64,000 nucleotides of DNA from RDXT01 sp033765305 (GTDB lineage Bacteria; Bacteroidota; Bacteroidia; J057). Made by a program: the position numbers and the translations under genes. The stretch covers positions 62,001 through 126,000 of the forward strand of contig JANRID010000007.1 of NCBI GenBank assembly GCA_033765305.1. The letters run 5' to 3'. Of this stretch, positions 24,034-32,546 are shown in pieces (the first letter of the stretch is position 1; every line of letters begins with the position of its first letter). The notes under the pieces are model-generated. The model worked only from the letters and a program-made list of their open reading frames with translations. It made no database searches and had not been told where the DNA came from.

Positions 24034-26445
24034 ATGTCGCGCCTCTTTTGCCTCGCCGTCCTCCTCAGCCTGGCACTGTCCGGGCTGGCCCAGAAGAAAA
24101 AAGAAGATCCGGCGGCCTTCGCAGCCCGCCAGATCCTGAAAGAGCAGTCGGTCCTGCTGCAGACCGATGAGGAAGCCCTGCGCCGGGAGGCAGAACTCAC
24201 CATTCCCTTCCCCAACGTCAACGTCCTTCCGCTCTATTCCGACAAAAAAACCCTCGACCAGATCTTCGCCCTGAACCGCGAGATGAACCTCCGCGGGCCG
24301 GGCGACGCCGGCTTCGACCGGGCGCTGCGCGAGCTGGACCCGCTGCTGACAGGCTATGTGCAGCAGTTCGGCATCCGCAACTTCCGCGACCAGAACGCCC
24401 TGCTCTGGATGCTGGGCGGCGTCCGCGAGCACCAGGGCGATACGGCCCGCGCGCTGTTTTTCTTCGAGCTGGCCCAGACCCACCGCTACACCTTCGACTC
24501 GGTGCAGATGCGCTACATCGACTCTCTGCGCGCGCCCACCCGCTCCGAATGGCTGCCCATCGAGCAGTACTACGAGCTGCTGGAGCTGCGCCGGAGCATC
24601 GATACGCTGAAGCCCCAGAGCGTGCTGCTCAGCATGGGCACGAAAATCAATTCCGACGATGCCGACTACGCGCCCTTCGTGCATCCGAGCGACAGCGTGC
24701 TGATCTTCACCTCCCGCCGGGATACCTCCGGCATCCGCGCCGCCGACTACGTGGATCCCTTCAGCCGGCCCAATGAAGATCTGTACTACACGGAAATCGA
24801 CTTCGTCACCGGGGAATGGCGCTACGCCCGCCGCTTCTCCGACTCCGTCAACAGCCGCTTCAACGAAGGCTCCGCCTGCCTCTCGCCCGACGGCAAAACC
24901 CTGTACTTTACCCGCTGCCAGGATACGCGCGGCTATGGCGACTGCGATATCTACACTGCCCAGTACAACCCCGCCACCGGCGGCTGGAGCCATATCCAGA
25001 ACCTCGGGCGGGCGATCAACACCGAATACTGGGATTCGCAGCCCAACCTATCCTCCGACGGCAAAACGCTCTTTTTCACCTCCAACCGCAAAGACGGCTT
25101 CGGCGATACCGATATCTACTACAGCGTGCTCGATGAATCCGGCCGCTGGTCGCCGGCCCGCAACATGGGCCCGATGGTCAATACCCCCCAGTCGGAGGTG
25201 ACGCCGTTTTTCCTCAAGATCAACCAGACCCTCTACTTCAGCTCCACCGGCCACCTGACCAACTTCGGCGGCTACGATATCTTCAAGGTCAACTGGCTCG
25301 GCGACCGCTGGGGCCGCCCCCGCAATGTAGGCCCCCTCGTCAACACACCCGGCAATCAGTACTACTTCGCCATCAGCGGCAAGGGCACCACCATTTTCTA
25401 CGCCAATTCCCGCGACCCCGAAAAGGACCACATCCGCCAGAATTTCGACCTCTTCTCCTTTCCCATGCCCATGGAGGCCCGCCCGGATGCCATCGCCAAG
25501 CTGCGCGGAACCCTCCGCGACTCGATCACCGGGCATGTGCTCCAAGGCACCATCCTGGTCGTCGATCTCGAAGAAGGCGTCGAAATTGCCCCCAAAAGCA
25601 TCTCCGAAACCGGCTATTTCGAGTTCGACCTTATCAACGACCGCCGCTACCGCATCACCGTGCTCGGCAACAATTTCCTCACCATCCAGAACGACCTGAT
25701 TCTCAAAGGGGATACCACCTTCAATGTCTTCGTCGAAAGCTTCGAGCAGCGCAAGCCGCTGGTTTTCGAATCACTGGAGTTCAAATCCAACAGCGCCAAG
25801 CTCAGCGCCACCCTCAAGCCGAAGCTCGACTATATCGTCCGCTTCATGAAGGCCTATCCGCAGTTCAAACTGGTGGTGGAAGGCCATACCGACTCCGACG
25901 GCAGCGCCGAAAACAACAAATCCCTCTCCCAGGCCCGTGCGAATGCCATCGCCAGCTACCTCAAGCAGAAAGGCGAGTTCAAAGGCGACCGCTTCACCGC
26001 CATCGGCTACGGCGAAGAGATGCCCCTCGTGCCCAACGATACGGAGGAAAACAAGCGCAAAAACCGCCGGGTCGCCTTCAAGCTGGTGCTCGACGAGTCC
26101 TATTCCGGCGAATTCTGGCTGCCGACGGAAGAGGAACTGTCCTTTGCCGACAGCCTCGAATCGCTCCCTGACCCGAAGTTCGACAAGGAATTCGAGTGGG
26201 ATCCGGGCGAACGGGAAGCCTGGGAAAGCGAACTCGACCTCGACGAAGAGCTGGACCTGGAGAAAGAGCTGGAAGAAGACATCCTGGCCAAATACAAGCC
26301 CGGCGAAACGGAACCCGCCGACGGCGAATCGCCGCTTCCCGCGCCCAAACCCGCCCCCGGCACCCCTGCCAAACCCGCCCCCCCCGCCAAACCCGGCACT
26401 TCGGCACCCAAACCTGCCCCTTCCGGCAGCGGCGGCAAACCCTGA
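24034..26445 (+). CDS. OmpA-family protein with helical repeats, PD40 propeller and regulatory-like domain (PorE-like order)
   Basis: The ATG at 24034 opens an 803-residue protein with a signal peptide (LFCLAVLLSLALSGLAQ). Its order is: a helical TPR-like segment (about 70-195); a PD40 propeller with LSPDGKTLYFTR and LSSDGKTLFFTSNRKDGFGD (about 210-470); a carboxypeptidase-regulatory-like beta domain (about 490-570); an OmpA peptidoglycan-binding domain with VEGHTDSDGS and QARANAIASYL (about 585-690); and an acidic then Pro/Ala/Lys-rich tail. TPR-PD40-CRD-OmpA is the layout known for PorE, a type IX accessory protein, but here there is no lipobox and similar proteins are common in this phylum. 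It should sit in the periplasm bound to peptidoglycan. Confidence 0.85.
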   Translation: MSRLFCLAVLLSLALSGLAQKKKEDPAAFAARQILKEQSVLLQTDEEALRREAELTIPFPNVNVLPLYSDKKTLDQIFALNREMNLRGPGDAGFDRALRELDPLLTGYVQQFGIRNFRDQNALLWMLGGVREHQGDTARALFFFELAQTHRYTFDSVQMRYIDSLRAPTRSEWLPIEQYYELLELRRSIDTLKPQSVLLSMGTKINSDDADYAPFVHPSDSVLIFTSRRDTSGIRAADYVDPFSRPNEDLYYTEIDFVTGEWRYARRFSDSVNSRFNEGSACLSPDGKTLYFTRCQDTRGYGDCDIYTAQYNPATGGWSHIQNLGRAINTEYWDSQPNLSSDGKTLFFTSNRKDGFGDTDIYYSVLDESGRWSPARNMGPMVNTPQSEVTPFFLKINQTLYFSSTGHLTNFGGYDIFKVNWLGDRWGRPRNVGPLVNTPGNQYYFAISGKGTTIFYANSRDPEKDHIRQNFDLFSFPMPMEARPDAIAKLRGTLRDSITGHVLQGTILVVDLEEGVEIAPKSISETGYFEFDLINDRRYRITVLGNNFLTIQNDLILKGDTTFNVFVESFEQRKPLVFESLEFKSNSAKLSATLKPKLDYIVRFMKAYPQFKLVVEGHTDSDGSAENNKSLSQARANAIASYLKQKGEFKGDRFTAIGYGEEMPLVPNDTEENKRKNRRVAFKLVLDESYSGEFWLPTEEELSFADSLESLPDPKFDKEFEWDPGEREAWESELDLDEELDLEKELEEDILAKYKPGETEPADGESPLPAPKPAPGTPAKPAPPAKPGTSAPKPAPSGSGGKP

Positions 26446-26486
26446 ACGGCCTTCCGCCGTTAATCAGGCATAGCTGATCCCGCACG

Positions 26487-27581
26487 GTGACCGACCATCC
26501 GCTGACGCTGCCCCTGCCTCCTGCCCTGATTGCACAACTTCAGGAGACGCCCCAGAACCCCCGCTACCACGCGGAGGGCAATGTGTACAACCATGTGCTG
26601 CTGGTCATGCAGCAGTTCGAGCAGCAGGCACCGGCGCTGGACCTCAGCCCGCGCGAGCGCGATATCCTGTACTGGGCGGTGCTGCTGCACGACGCAGGCA
26701 AGCCTGCCGTCACCCGCTGGGAGCATGGACGCTGGACCGCGCAGGGCCACGAGCTGGCCGGCCTGCCCATCGCGCGGGAGCTGCTCCTGCGCCAGAGCCC
26801 GCTGGATGCCGCCGCCCGGCAGCAGGTGCTGGAGCTGGTCAAATGGCACCACATTCCCCTGCAATGGGGCCTCCGCAGCACCCCCTACGACGCGTACCTG
26901 CGGCTGGCCACCCAGACCGACCTGCGCCTGCTGGGCATATTTGCCGGCTTTGACCTTGCCGGCCGGATCTGCGAGCAGCAGGATGCCGTCCTCGATCTCA
27001 TCCGCCGCTTCAATGAGGACCTGGTTCCCCGCATCGCCTACGAGCTGGGAAGCTATGCAGACCTCCAGACGGCCTTCCGCCAGGCCTCCTTCAGCCGCCA
27101 GAATGCCCTCTGGCACGCCCTGAGCCACCACGATATCCGGCTGCTGGTCAAGCTGCTGCAGCGCGAAGCGCCGCGCCCCGACCCCCCGCACTTCCGCTGC
27201 GTGCTCACCCTGGGCCTGCCGGAGGCAGGCCAGGCCGACTGGACAGCGGAGTTCTATCCCGGATATACGCCCTATGACTGCGCGCAGTTGCCCCTGGCAG
27301 CAGGCAGCACGCACGATATGCAGCAGCAGTACCGCCAGCTTTACCACTTTATTTCGGTGTACGGGCAGGCACGGAAGCCCATTGCCCTGACCGGCCTGCC
27401 GTTGGACCCGGCACTCCGGCAGCCTGTCACCCGGTTCATCCGCCAGCAGGGCGGGCACATGACCGGACTGTTTTTCGACCGCATCCCGGCAGCCTGCGGC
27501 CCGGAAACGCTGCCGCAGGCCTGGGCACAGCTGGATCTGCCGCACCCCTGGGAAATGCACCAGCTCGAACTGATCGGCTGA
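26487..27581 (+). CDS. HD-domain hydrolase fused to a degenerate P-loop kinase-like domain
   Basis: This gene begins with GTG, 41 bases after the OmpA gene, and encodes 364 residues. The N-terminal half is an HD domain: YHAEGNVYNH (His28), LLHDAGKP (His68-Asp69) and GHELAG follow the metal-binding order seen in RNA-repair and nucleotide hydrolases. The C-terminal part reads like the polynucleotide-kinase-type P-loop domain often attached to such HD domains, including a terminal LDLPHPWEMHQLEL matching the usual VPxxxEAHEVEW end. The Walker A motif, however, is GLPEAGQA (243-250), with Gln and Ala where Lys and Ser/Thr should be. ATP use is therefore unlikely. The substrate is unknown. Confidence 0.75.
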   Translation: MTDHPLTLPLPPALIAQLQETPQNPRYHAEGNVYNHVLLVMQQFEQQAPALDLSPRERDILYWAVLLHDAGKPAVTRWEHGRWTAQGHELAGLPIARELLLRQSPLDAAARQQVLELVKWHHIPLQWGLRSTPYDAYLRLATQTDLRLLGIFAGFDLAGRICEQQDAVLDLIRRFNEDLVPRIAYELGSYADLQTAFRQASFSRQNALWHALSHHDIRLLVKLLQREAPRPDPPHFRCVLTLGLPEAGQADWTAEFYPGYTPYDCAQLPLAAGSTHDMQQQYRQLYHFISVYGQARKPIALTGLPLDPALRQPVTRFIRQQGGHMTGLFFDRIPAACGPETLPQAWAQLDLPHPWEMHQLELIG

Positions 27582-27584
27582 CCC

Positions 27585-27839
27585 TCAGGCAGCGGGATGC
27601 AGCTCGAACTGAAACTGCTCCGTGATGGTATTGGCCAGGAGCTTGCGGCATGCCGCCTCCACGGATTCCCGCGCCGCAGCCTCATCCGCAGCCTCCACCT
27701 CCATCTCGATCCGCTTGCCGATCCGGACCTGGTCCATCTGGGCGAAGCCCAGGTTGTGCAGCCCAAGCTGGGTGGCCTTGCCCTGCGGGTCCAGGATCTC
27801 CTTGCGGGGCATGATATGAATGGCGGCTTTGAACTTCAC
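27585..27839 (-). CDS. purS: Phosphoribosylformylglycinamidine synthase subunit PurS
   Basis: This is an 84-residue protein of the PurS family, the small dimeric subunit that bridges PurL and PurQ in the fourth step of purine synthesis in the cytoplasm. KFKAAIHIMPRKEILDPQG and LGFAQMDQVRIGKRIEMEV are characteristic, as is the full length. The start is a GTG at 27839. The gene converges on the HD gene with only three bases between stops. PurL and PurQ are not in the window. Confidence 0.92.
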   Translation of the reverse strand: MKFKAAIHIMPRKEILDPQGKATQLGLHNLGFAQMDQVRIGKRIEMEVEAADEAAARESVEAACRKLLANTITEQFQFELHPAA

Positions 27840-27875
27840 CGTGTGCGTCGATTATCGTGAGACGGGCGCAAGTTA

Positions 27876-28622
27876 TCAAATATCCCGCTTCTGCGCAGCC
27901 TCTGTCCGTGCGGAGGCCAGATTTTCCGCTGCCGACAGCGCCAGGTACCAGCCGAAGGCCGGCAGCACCCCCCGGATGCCCAGCCAGCCCAGCAGCAGGG
28001 CCGTTCCGGCCATAAACAGGTAGCGGTACTCGTTGCCGGACCAGCCGTAGCGGGTGAATTTCAGGGCGATCAGCCGGACATTCGCCACCAGCCACCCGCA
28101 GGCGAGCAGGCTCAGCAGGATCAGCAGCACCGGCTCCTGCAGCCAGCGCGCGATCCAGGCATCCGGTGTTTCAGCCCAGAACCAGAGCGAAAGCACCACC
28201 GCCGCATTGGCCGGGGTCGGCACGCCGTAAAATACCTGCTGCTGGCGGTCATCCACGTTGAAGCGCGCCAGGCGCAGCGCCGAAAAGACCGGCACCAGCA
28301 AGCCGGCCAGATAATACGGAAATCCGCCCCCGGTGCCGGAGGCAAACAGCGTGCTCCCCAGCGAAGTATCGATCATCCGGGCCAGGATCAGCCCCGGCAC
28401 CACCCCGAAGGATACCACGTCCGAGAGCGAATCCAGCTGCTTGCCCAGGGAAGAATGTACCCGCAGCAGGCGGGCGACCCCGCCGTCCAGAAAATCCATC
28501 AGCACCGAGAGCGACATCCAGAGCGCCGTTTCCTCCTGCCTTCCCAGAAAGACCGCCCGGACCGACAGCAGGCCAAAAAACAGGTTGGCAGCCGTAAGGG
28601 CATTGGGCACATGCTGTTTCAT
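27876..28622 (-). CDS. pssA: CDP-diacylglycerol--serine O-phosphatidyltransferase
   Basis: This is a 248-residue membrane enzyme that makes phosphatidylserine, the precursor of phosphatidylethanolamine, from CDP-diacylglycerol and serine. The CDP-alcohol phosphotransferase signature is complete: DFLDGGVAR, then GKQLDSLSD, giving the D-x2-DG-x2-AR-x8-G-x3-D-x3-D pattern near residues 43-65. Several transmembrane helices follow. It is the last gene of a gmk-nadD-pssA operon, and its ATG overlaps the nadD stop by four bases. Downstream lies purS in the same direction, 37 bases on. Confidence 0.95.
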   Translation of the reverse strand: MKQHVPNALTAANLFFGLLSVRAVFLGRQEETALWMSLSVLMDFLDGGVARLLRVHSSLGKQLDSLSDVVSFGVVPGLILARMIDTSLGSTLFASGTGGGFPYYLAGLLVPVFSALRLARFNVDDRQQQVFYGVPTPANAAVVLSLWFWAETPDAWIARWLQEPVLLILLSLLACGWLVANVRLIALKFTRYGWSGNEYRYLFMAGTALLLGWLGIRGVLPAFGWYLALSAAENLASARTEAAQKRDI

Positions 28623-29221
28623 AGGCCGGAAGAAGGGGGCGAGGCCGGGCTGCGGAACAGCCCTGCACGGGTGATGTAGTCATATACAGCTTCCGGCACC
28701 ATGTAGCGGATCGATTTGCCGGCCTGCACCGCCTGGCGGAGATAGGTGGCAGACAAATCGAGCAGCGGGGCGTCGAACACCGTCACGGCGGGATGACGGT
28801 CCAGCTCGCTGGGCGCCGCGCCGCTGCGCGGATATACATACAGGTGGTAGTGATCCAGAATGGTCTGATGCTTCTTCCACTTCGGAAAGTACTGCAGATT
28901 GTCCTGGCCCATGATCAGGGCGAAGTCGTAGCTCCGGTATCGGTCGCGCAGGTGTGTGAGCGTATCGATGGTGTACGAGGGCTGCGGCAGGGAAAACTCC
29001 ACGTTCGATGCCTGCATGCGGGCATGATCGCCGATGGCCAGCTCCACCATCCGCAGCCGGTCGTATTCGGGCAGGAGGCTCCGCTTTTCCTTGAAGGGAT
29101 TCTGGGGTGAAACGACAAACCAGACGTAGTCCAGCGGGGTCTCGTTCAGCGCAGTCTGGGCCAGGATCAGGTGGCCCGTATGCACCGGATTGAAGGAGCC
29201 GAAAAAGAGGCCTACATTCAT
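28619..29221 (-). CDS. nadD: Nicotinate-nucleotide adenylyltransferase
   Basis: The ATG at 29221 gives a 200-residue protein starting MNVGLFFGSFNPVHTGHL, with the T/HxGH nucleotidyltransferase motif in place. It transfers AMP from ATP to nicotinate mononucleotide in NAD synthesis. FVVSPQNPFKEK and MGQDNLQYFPKW match the substrate-binding loops of NadD, and LSATYLRQ stands for the ISSTxIR motif. Both ends overlap neighbours by four bases (gmk upstream, pssA downstream), a sign of strong translational coupling. Confidence 0.95.
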   Translation of the reverse strand: MNVGLFFGSFNPVHTGHLILAQTALNETPLDYVWFVVSPQNPFKEKRSLLPEYDRLRMVELAIGDHARMQASNVEFSLPQPSYTIDTLTHLRDRYRSYDFALIMGQDNLQYFPKWKKHQTILDHYHLYVYPRSGAAPSELDRHPAVTVFDAPLLDLSATYLRQAVQAGKSIRYMVPEAVYDYITRAGLFRSPASPPSSGL

Positions 29222-29811
29222 AGCGATTTCACCGGCTGAACTCCCAGATGCGCCGAGACGAGCGCGCACAGCGCTTCGATCGCCTCCGGCAGGACGTCAT
29301 TCACAATCACATGGTCGAATTGGCCCTCGTACGCCATTTCCTCGGAAGCCTTGGCCAGCCGCCGCTCGATGTCCTCCGGGCTGTCCGATGCGCGCCGGAG
29401 CAGCCGCTCACGTAAGGCATCCAGGCTCGGCGGACGGATAAACACCGCCAGCGCTCCTGCACCGAAGGTTTCTTTCAGCCTGAGCCCGCCTTTTACATCC
29501 ACGTCAAACATCGGCACCTGCCCCGCTGCCAGCATCCGCTCCACCTCGCTGCGCAGCGTCCCGTACAGACGCCCCGGATACACTTCCTCCCACTCCAGAA
29601 ACCGCCCTTCCTCCCGGTACCGCACAAACTCCTCCGCATTCAGAAAAAAATAATGCACCCCGTGCTGCTCATGCGGGCGCGGCGGGCGCGTGGTGGCCGA
29701 GACGGAAAAGGCAAAACAGTCGAAACGCTCCTGCAAAGCCCTGGTGAGCGTGGTCTTCCCCGATCCGCTGGGCGCGGATACGATCAGTACGGATGCCTGA
29801 TGCTGCTTCAT
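29218..29811 (-). CDS. gmk: Guanylate kinase
   Basis: The start at 29811 gives MKQHQASVLIVSAPSGSGKTTL, the expected N-terminus with P-loop SGSGKTT, and a 197-residue protein. It phosphorylates GMP to GDP with ATP. SVSATTRPPRPHEQHGVHY is the GMP-binding region and DVDVKGGLRLK follows. The stop overlaps the nadD start by four bases. A -7 box lies only four bases upstream of the ATG. Confidence 0.96.
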   Translation of the reverse strand: MKQHQASVLIVSAPSGSGKTTLTRALQERFDCFAFSVSATTRPPRPHEQHGVHYFFLNAEEFVRYREEGRFLEWEEVYPGRLYGTLRSEVERMLAAGQVPMFDVDVKGGLRLKETFGAGALAVFIRPPSLDALRERLLRRASDSPEDIERRLAKASEEMAYEGQFDHVIVNDVLPEAIEALCALVSAHLGVQPVKSL

Positions 29812-29815
29812 CGCA

Positions 29816-29843
29816 CAAAAGTACACTTTCCCCCCGAAATCAA
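29816..29843 (-). promoter_or_regulatory. Promoter of the gmk-nadD-pssA operon
   Basis: On the minus strand TTG (29841-29843) is followed after 17 bases by TACTTTTG (29816-29823), an exact TAnnTTTG box. Only four bases separate it from the gmk ATG, so the transcript should start at or next to the start codon. Confidence 0.6.
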
Positions 29844-29907
29844 CAGCGCCGGCCTCCGCCGCCAGGATTCCGCAGAAATGCCGCACAGCTTACATGCGTT
29901 ACAATGA

Positions 29908-29922
29908 TACGTAAATTACGTA
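29908..29922. promoter_or_regulatory. Perfect 15-bp palindrome in a divergent region (operator candidate)
   Basis: TACGTAAATTACGTA is a perfect inverted repeat around a central A. It lies between the divergent gmk operon and the VWA protein gene, upstream of the gmk promoter. A second loose dyad, TTGTG (29950-29954) with CACAA (29962-29966), lies closer to the VWA gene. Such sites often bind dimeric regulators; no regulator gene is adjacent. Confidence 0.35.
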
Positions 29923-29981
29923 CAACGACTTATCCGAAAAATTGAAATTTGTGCAATTGCTCACAACTAACTCCCGGGCGT

Positions 29982-31409
29982 ATGAGGCGAATCTCTCTGA
30001 CCCTTGTGATGCTGGCCGCCTGCCTGAGGGCTTCCGCGCAGGCCGCCCCGGATTGGGCCTTCCAGGCCGCCTATCTCAATACCCAGATCGCTGCGCTGGG
30101 CGCGCTCCAGCAGGAGGCCCTCCGGCTGAATGCCGCGATGCTCGGCAAGCCGGCAGCCGCCGAATCCGCTGCTTTTTCCCTGCATGGATGGATGCCGCAG
30201 GAGCCGCCTCTCGCCGGCCTCCCGGCCGGCGACCCGCTCCGCCAGGAGCTGGAGTTTTTTGCGCGCGTGCTTGCGCGTGTGCACCGCATCGGCCTGGAGC
30301 TCGAAGCCGCTGCCGCCGTGCAGGACGCCGGCGCATTCGCCATGATCCAGCGGCTGGCTGTGGCGTATGAAGACGCACAGGCCATTCTGCTGCGCATCCG
30401 CGCAGCCATGCGCAGCCGCTGGGCAGCCGCCGATGCCGCAGCCGGCCGCACGCCAGCCCTGGCGCTGGCCTGGGAGCTGCAGGACCTCGTCGAATCCGGG
30501 CGGGATGCCCTGCAGGCCCTCCGCCAAGCCGACACGGCATCGCTCCGGCAGGTGATGGCCCAGCTCCAGCGGCAGATCCGCAGGACCGAGGCCGGCCTGG
30601 CGCAGCAGGCGCCAGCCTTCCGCAGCAGCAGCGAGCCTGTGCTGGCAAGCGCCTCGGCGCTGCACGGGCTGGGGCAGCGCGCCCTGCGCGAGCAGGCGCT
30701 CGATCCGCGCTGGAAGCCGTTCGGCAGGGCCTGCTTCTGGCACAGCCAGATGCAGCCGGTATTCGGCACAGGCCTGGCCGCCGCATACAATGCCTTCCTG
30801 CGGACTGCAGGCAGTCCCCTGCCGCCGGCCCTGGCCGAAATGCCCTGGATCAGGCCTGCCATGCCGCCTCCGGCCCTTTGCGCCCTGCGTGCCGAAGCGC
30901 AGGACATGCACCTCACCCTGCTCCTCGACGCCTCCGGCTCGATGAATCAGCCAGCAAAGCAGATGCTGGTAGCCGAAGCGCTGCTCGGGCTTGCCCGCAA
31001 TGCCCGGCCCGGCGACCGCATTTCGGTGGTGGCATTTTCGGGCGAAGCCCGCATGGTGCTCGAATCGGCAATGCTGACGGATACCGTCCGGATGCTGAAC
31101 GCGCTGCGGCAGCTTCCCGTGCAGGGCGATACGCGGCTGTACGAAGGGCTTGCGCTGGCGCAGGCGCTGGCCGAACGGCAGCGCGCCGCAGGCCGGCTCA
31201 GCCCCATCCTGCTGGTGACCGACGGCGGATTTGCCCTGAGCGACTCCCTGCTGCGCAGCGCCGAGCAGTGCGCGCTGCGGAATACGCCGCTGTCTGTGTG
31301 CTATGCCGGGCAGCAGGCGGCATCCGTTCTGCCCAGGCTCCGTACCCTGGCGCAAGCCGGCCGGGGCGCATGGGTGCCGCTGGGCCAGCTGCCGCAGCCG
31401 GGCATCTGA
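29982..31409 (+). CDS. Secreted von Willebrand factor A domain protein
   Basis: The ATG at 29982 gives 475 residues with a signal peptide (LTLVMLAACLRASAQ). The N-terminal 300 residues are Ala/Leu/Gln-rich helices with no family I recognise. The C-terminal VWA domain (about 310-470) has an intact metal-ion-dependent adhesion site: DASGS at Asp316, the Thr in GDTRLYEG and the Asp in LLVTDGG. It should act outside the cytoplasm in metal-dependent protein binding. No MoxR ATPase or other usual VWA partner is next to it; the methyltransferase gene follows 37 bases downstream. Confidence 0.85.
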   Translation: MRRISLTLVMLAACLRASAQAAPDWAFQAAYLNTQIAALGALQQEALRLNAAMLGKPAAAESAAFSLHGWMPQEPPLAGLPAGDPLRQELEFFARVLARVHRIGLELEAAAAVQDAGAFAMIQRLAVAYEDAQAILLRIRAAMRSRWAAADAAAGRTPALALAWELQDLVESGRDALQALRQADTASLRQVMAQLQRQIRRTEAGLAQQAPAFRSSSEPVLASASALHGLGQRALREQALDPRWKPFGRACFWHSQMQPVFGTGLAAAYNAFLRTAGSPLPPALAEMPWIRPAMPPPALCALRAEAQDMHLTLLLDASGSMNQPAKQMLVAEALLGLARNARPGDRISVVAFSGEARMVLESAMLTDTVRMLNALRQLPVQGDTRLYEGLALAQALAERQRAAGRLSPILLVTDGGFALSDSLLRSAEQCALRNTPLSVCYAGQQAASVLPRLRTLAQAGRGAWVPLGQLPQPGI

Positions 31410-31446
31410 GGTTGCGGAGGCCCGGGCTGTGCCGTATCTTGGCTCC

Positions 31447-32157
31447 ATGAACCCCCAGGAAGATCCGCTGGGCCAGGCGCTGCTGGCCTACCTTGCAGGC
31501 GACCCCGGCGCCAGCGTCATGGTATTCTCCGATGTCACCGTGCCGGACAAGCTGGAAGCTGCATACCTGTTCCGGAGCTACCTCCACATGTCGGGCTGGG
31601 AACAGCAGGCGCTGGCAGCCTGCCGGGGGCCGGTGCTGGATATCGGCGCCGGTGCCGGCGCGCACAGCCTGGCCCTCCAGGAATCCGGCATATCCGTCAC
31701 TGCGCTCGACAGCTCGCCGGGCGCGGTGGAGGTCATGCGGCGGCGCGGCGTGGCCGATGTGCGCCTGGGCGCGTACCAGCACTTCGAAGGCAGCGGATAC
31801 CAGACCCTGCTGCTGATGATGAATGGCATCGGCGTAACCGGCAATCTGCTCGGGCTCAATGCATTTCTTCAAGTTGCTCATCAGTGGCTCGCGCCTGGCG
31901 GCCAGATTCTGCTCGATTCGTCGGACATCCGGTATCTGTATGAGCACGAGCAGGGGTTTTCCCCGCCGGGCGACCGTCCGTATTACGGAATCGTACGCTA
32001 CCGGATGGTCTACGGCAGTACCTCGGGCCCTGCCTTCGAATGGCTCTACATCGACCAGGCCCGCCTGCGCCGTCATGCGCAGCTGGCAGGCTGGCAGATG
32101 GACATCCTGGCCGAGGGACCGCACTATGAATACCTCGCACGGCTGAGCAGGGCATAA
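31447..32157 (+). CDS. Class I SAM-dependent methyltransferase
   Basis: This 236-residue protein has motif I VLDIGAGAGAHS near residue 65, motif II ALDSSPGAVEVM, and LAPGGQILLDSSD further on, all marks of a Rossmann-type SAM methyltransferase. The substrate is unknown. The ATG at 31447 follows a TATCTTGG -7-like box by five bases, so it may have its own promoter, although it lies just behind the VWA gene. There is no membrane segment, so it is cytoplasmic. Confidence 0.85.
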   Translation: MNPQEDPLGQALLAYLAGDPGASVMVFSDVTVPDKLEAAYLFRSYLHMSGWEQQALAACRGPVLDIGAGAGAHSLALQESGISVTALDSSPGAVEVMRRRGVADVRLGAYQHFEGSGYQTLLLMMNGIGVTGNLLGLNAFLQVAHQWLAPGGQILLDSSDIRYLYEHEQGFSPPGDRPYYGIVRYRMVYGSTSGPAFEWLYIDQARLRRHAQLAGWQMDILAEGPHYEYLARLSRA

Positions 32158-32546
32158 AAAATCCTGCACGTTCGCGTGGAGTTTAAAAACCCCGGAAGAA
32201 AAGATCAGCGGTTGCCGGAATGCCTTGGTAATCCTCCTGATGCCCGATGGCAAACGCGTATGCGTGGAGGCCCGCCCTCAGTAGTCCGAGCAGCATCTCA
32301 AGCGAATAGAAACGATAGGTTCAAAAACAAGTGCGCTCGTGCAGGACTATATTTTCCTGTGTCGTGTGTGCCAAAGAGCTGTTCTGTTACAATACCAAGA
32401 TACGGACTCCTTCCGCAGCATGCAAGTGATTTTCGTCATCCGCAGCCCGGCAGAAGCGGCCGGCGCAGCCGCAGCGCGTTGGCTGAAAGCAGTACAATCC
32501 GTATACTTGTACATCTTATCTCCCATCTCCACTCAACACTACTCGC
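32158..32546 (+). other. Unexplained 389-bp intergenic stretch
   Basis: No gene is convincing here. The first half has mixed composition unlike the neighbouring genes and resembles decayed sequence, but I recognise no transposase, intron or RNA in it. The last 70 bases hold the candidate promoter of the DUF2147 gene. No T-tailed hairpin was found for the methyltransferase gene. Confidence 0.4.
32479..32509 (+). promoter_or_regulatory. Candidate promoter of the DUF2147 gene
   Basis: TTG at 32479-32481 is followed after 20 bases by TATACTTG (32502-32509), one mismatch from TAnnTTTG. Transcription would begin near 32515, leaving a leader of about 30 bases. Confidence 0.45.

Noticed and set aside
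31303..31446. Longer N-terminus for the methyltransferase reaching into the VWA gene
   Set aside because: The extra 48 residues would overlap the VWA coding region and lack similarity to methyltransferases. The ATG at 31447 follows a -7-like box and gives the normal family length.
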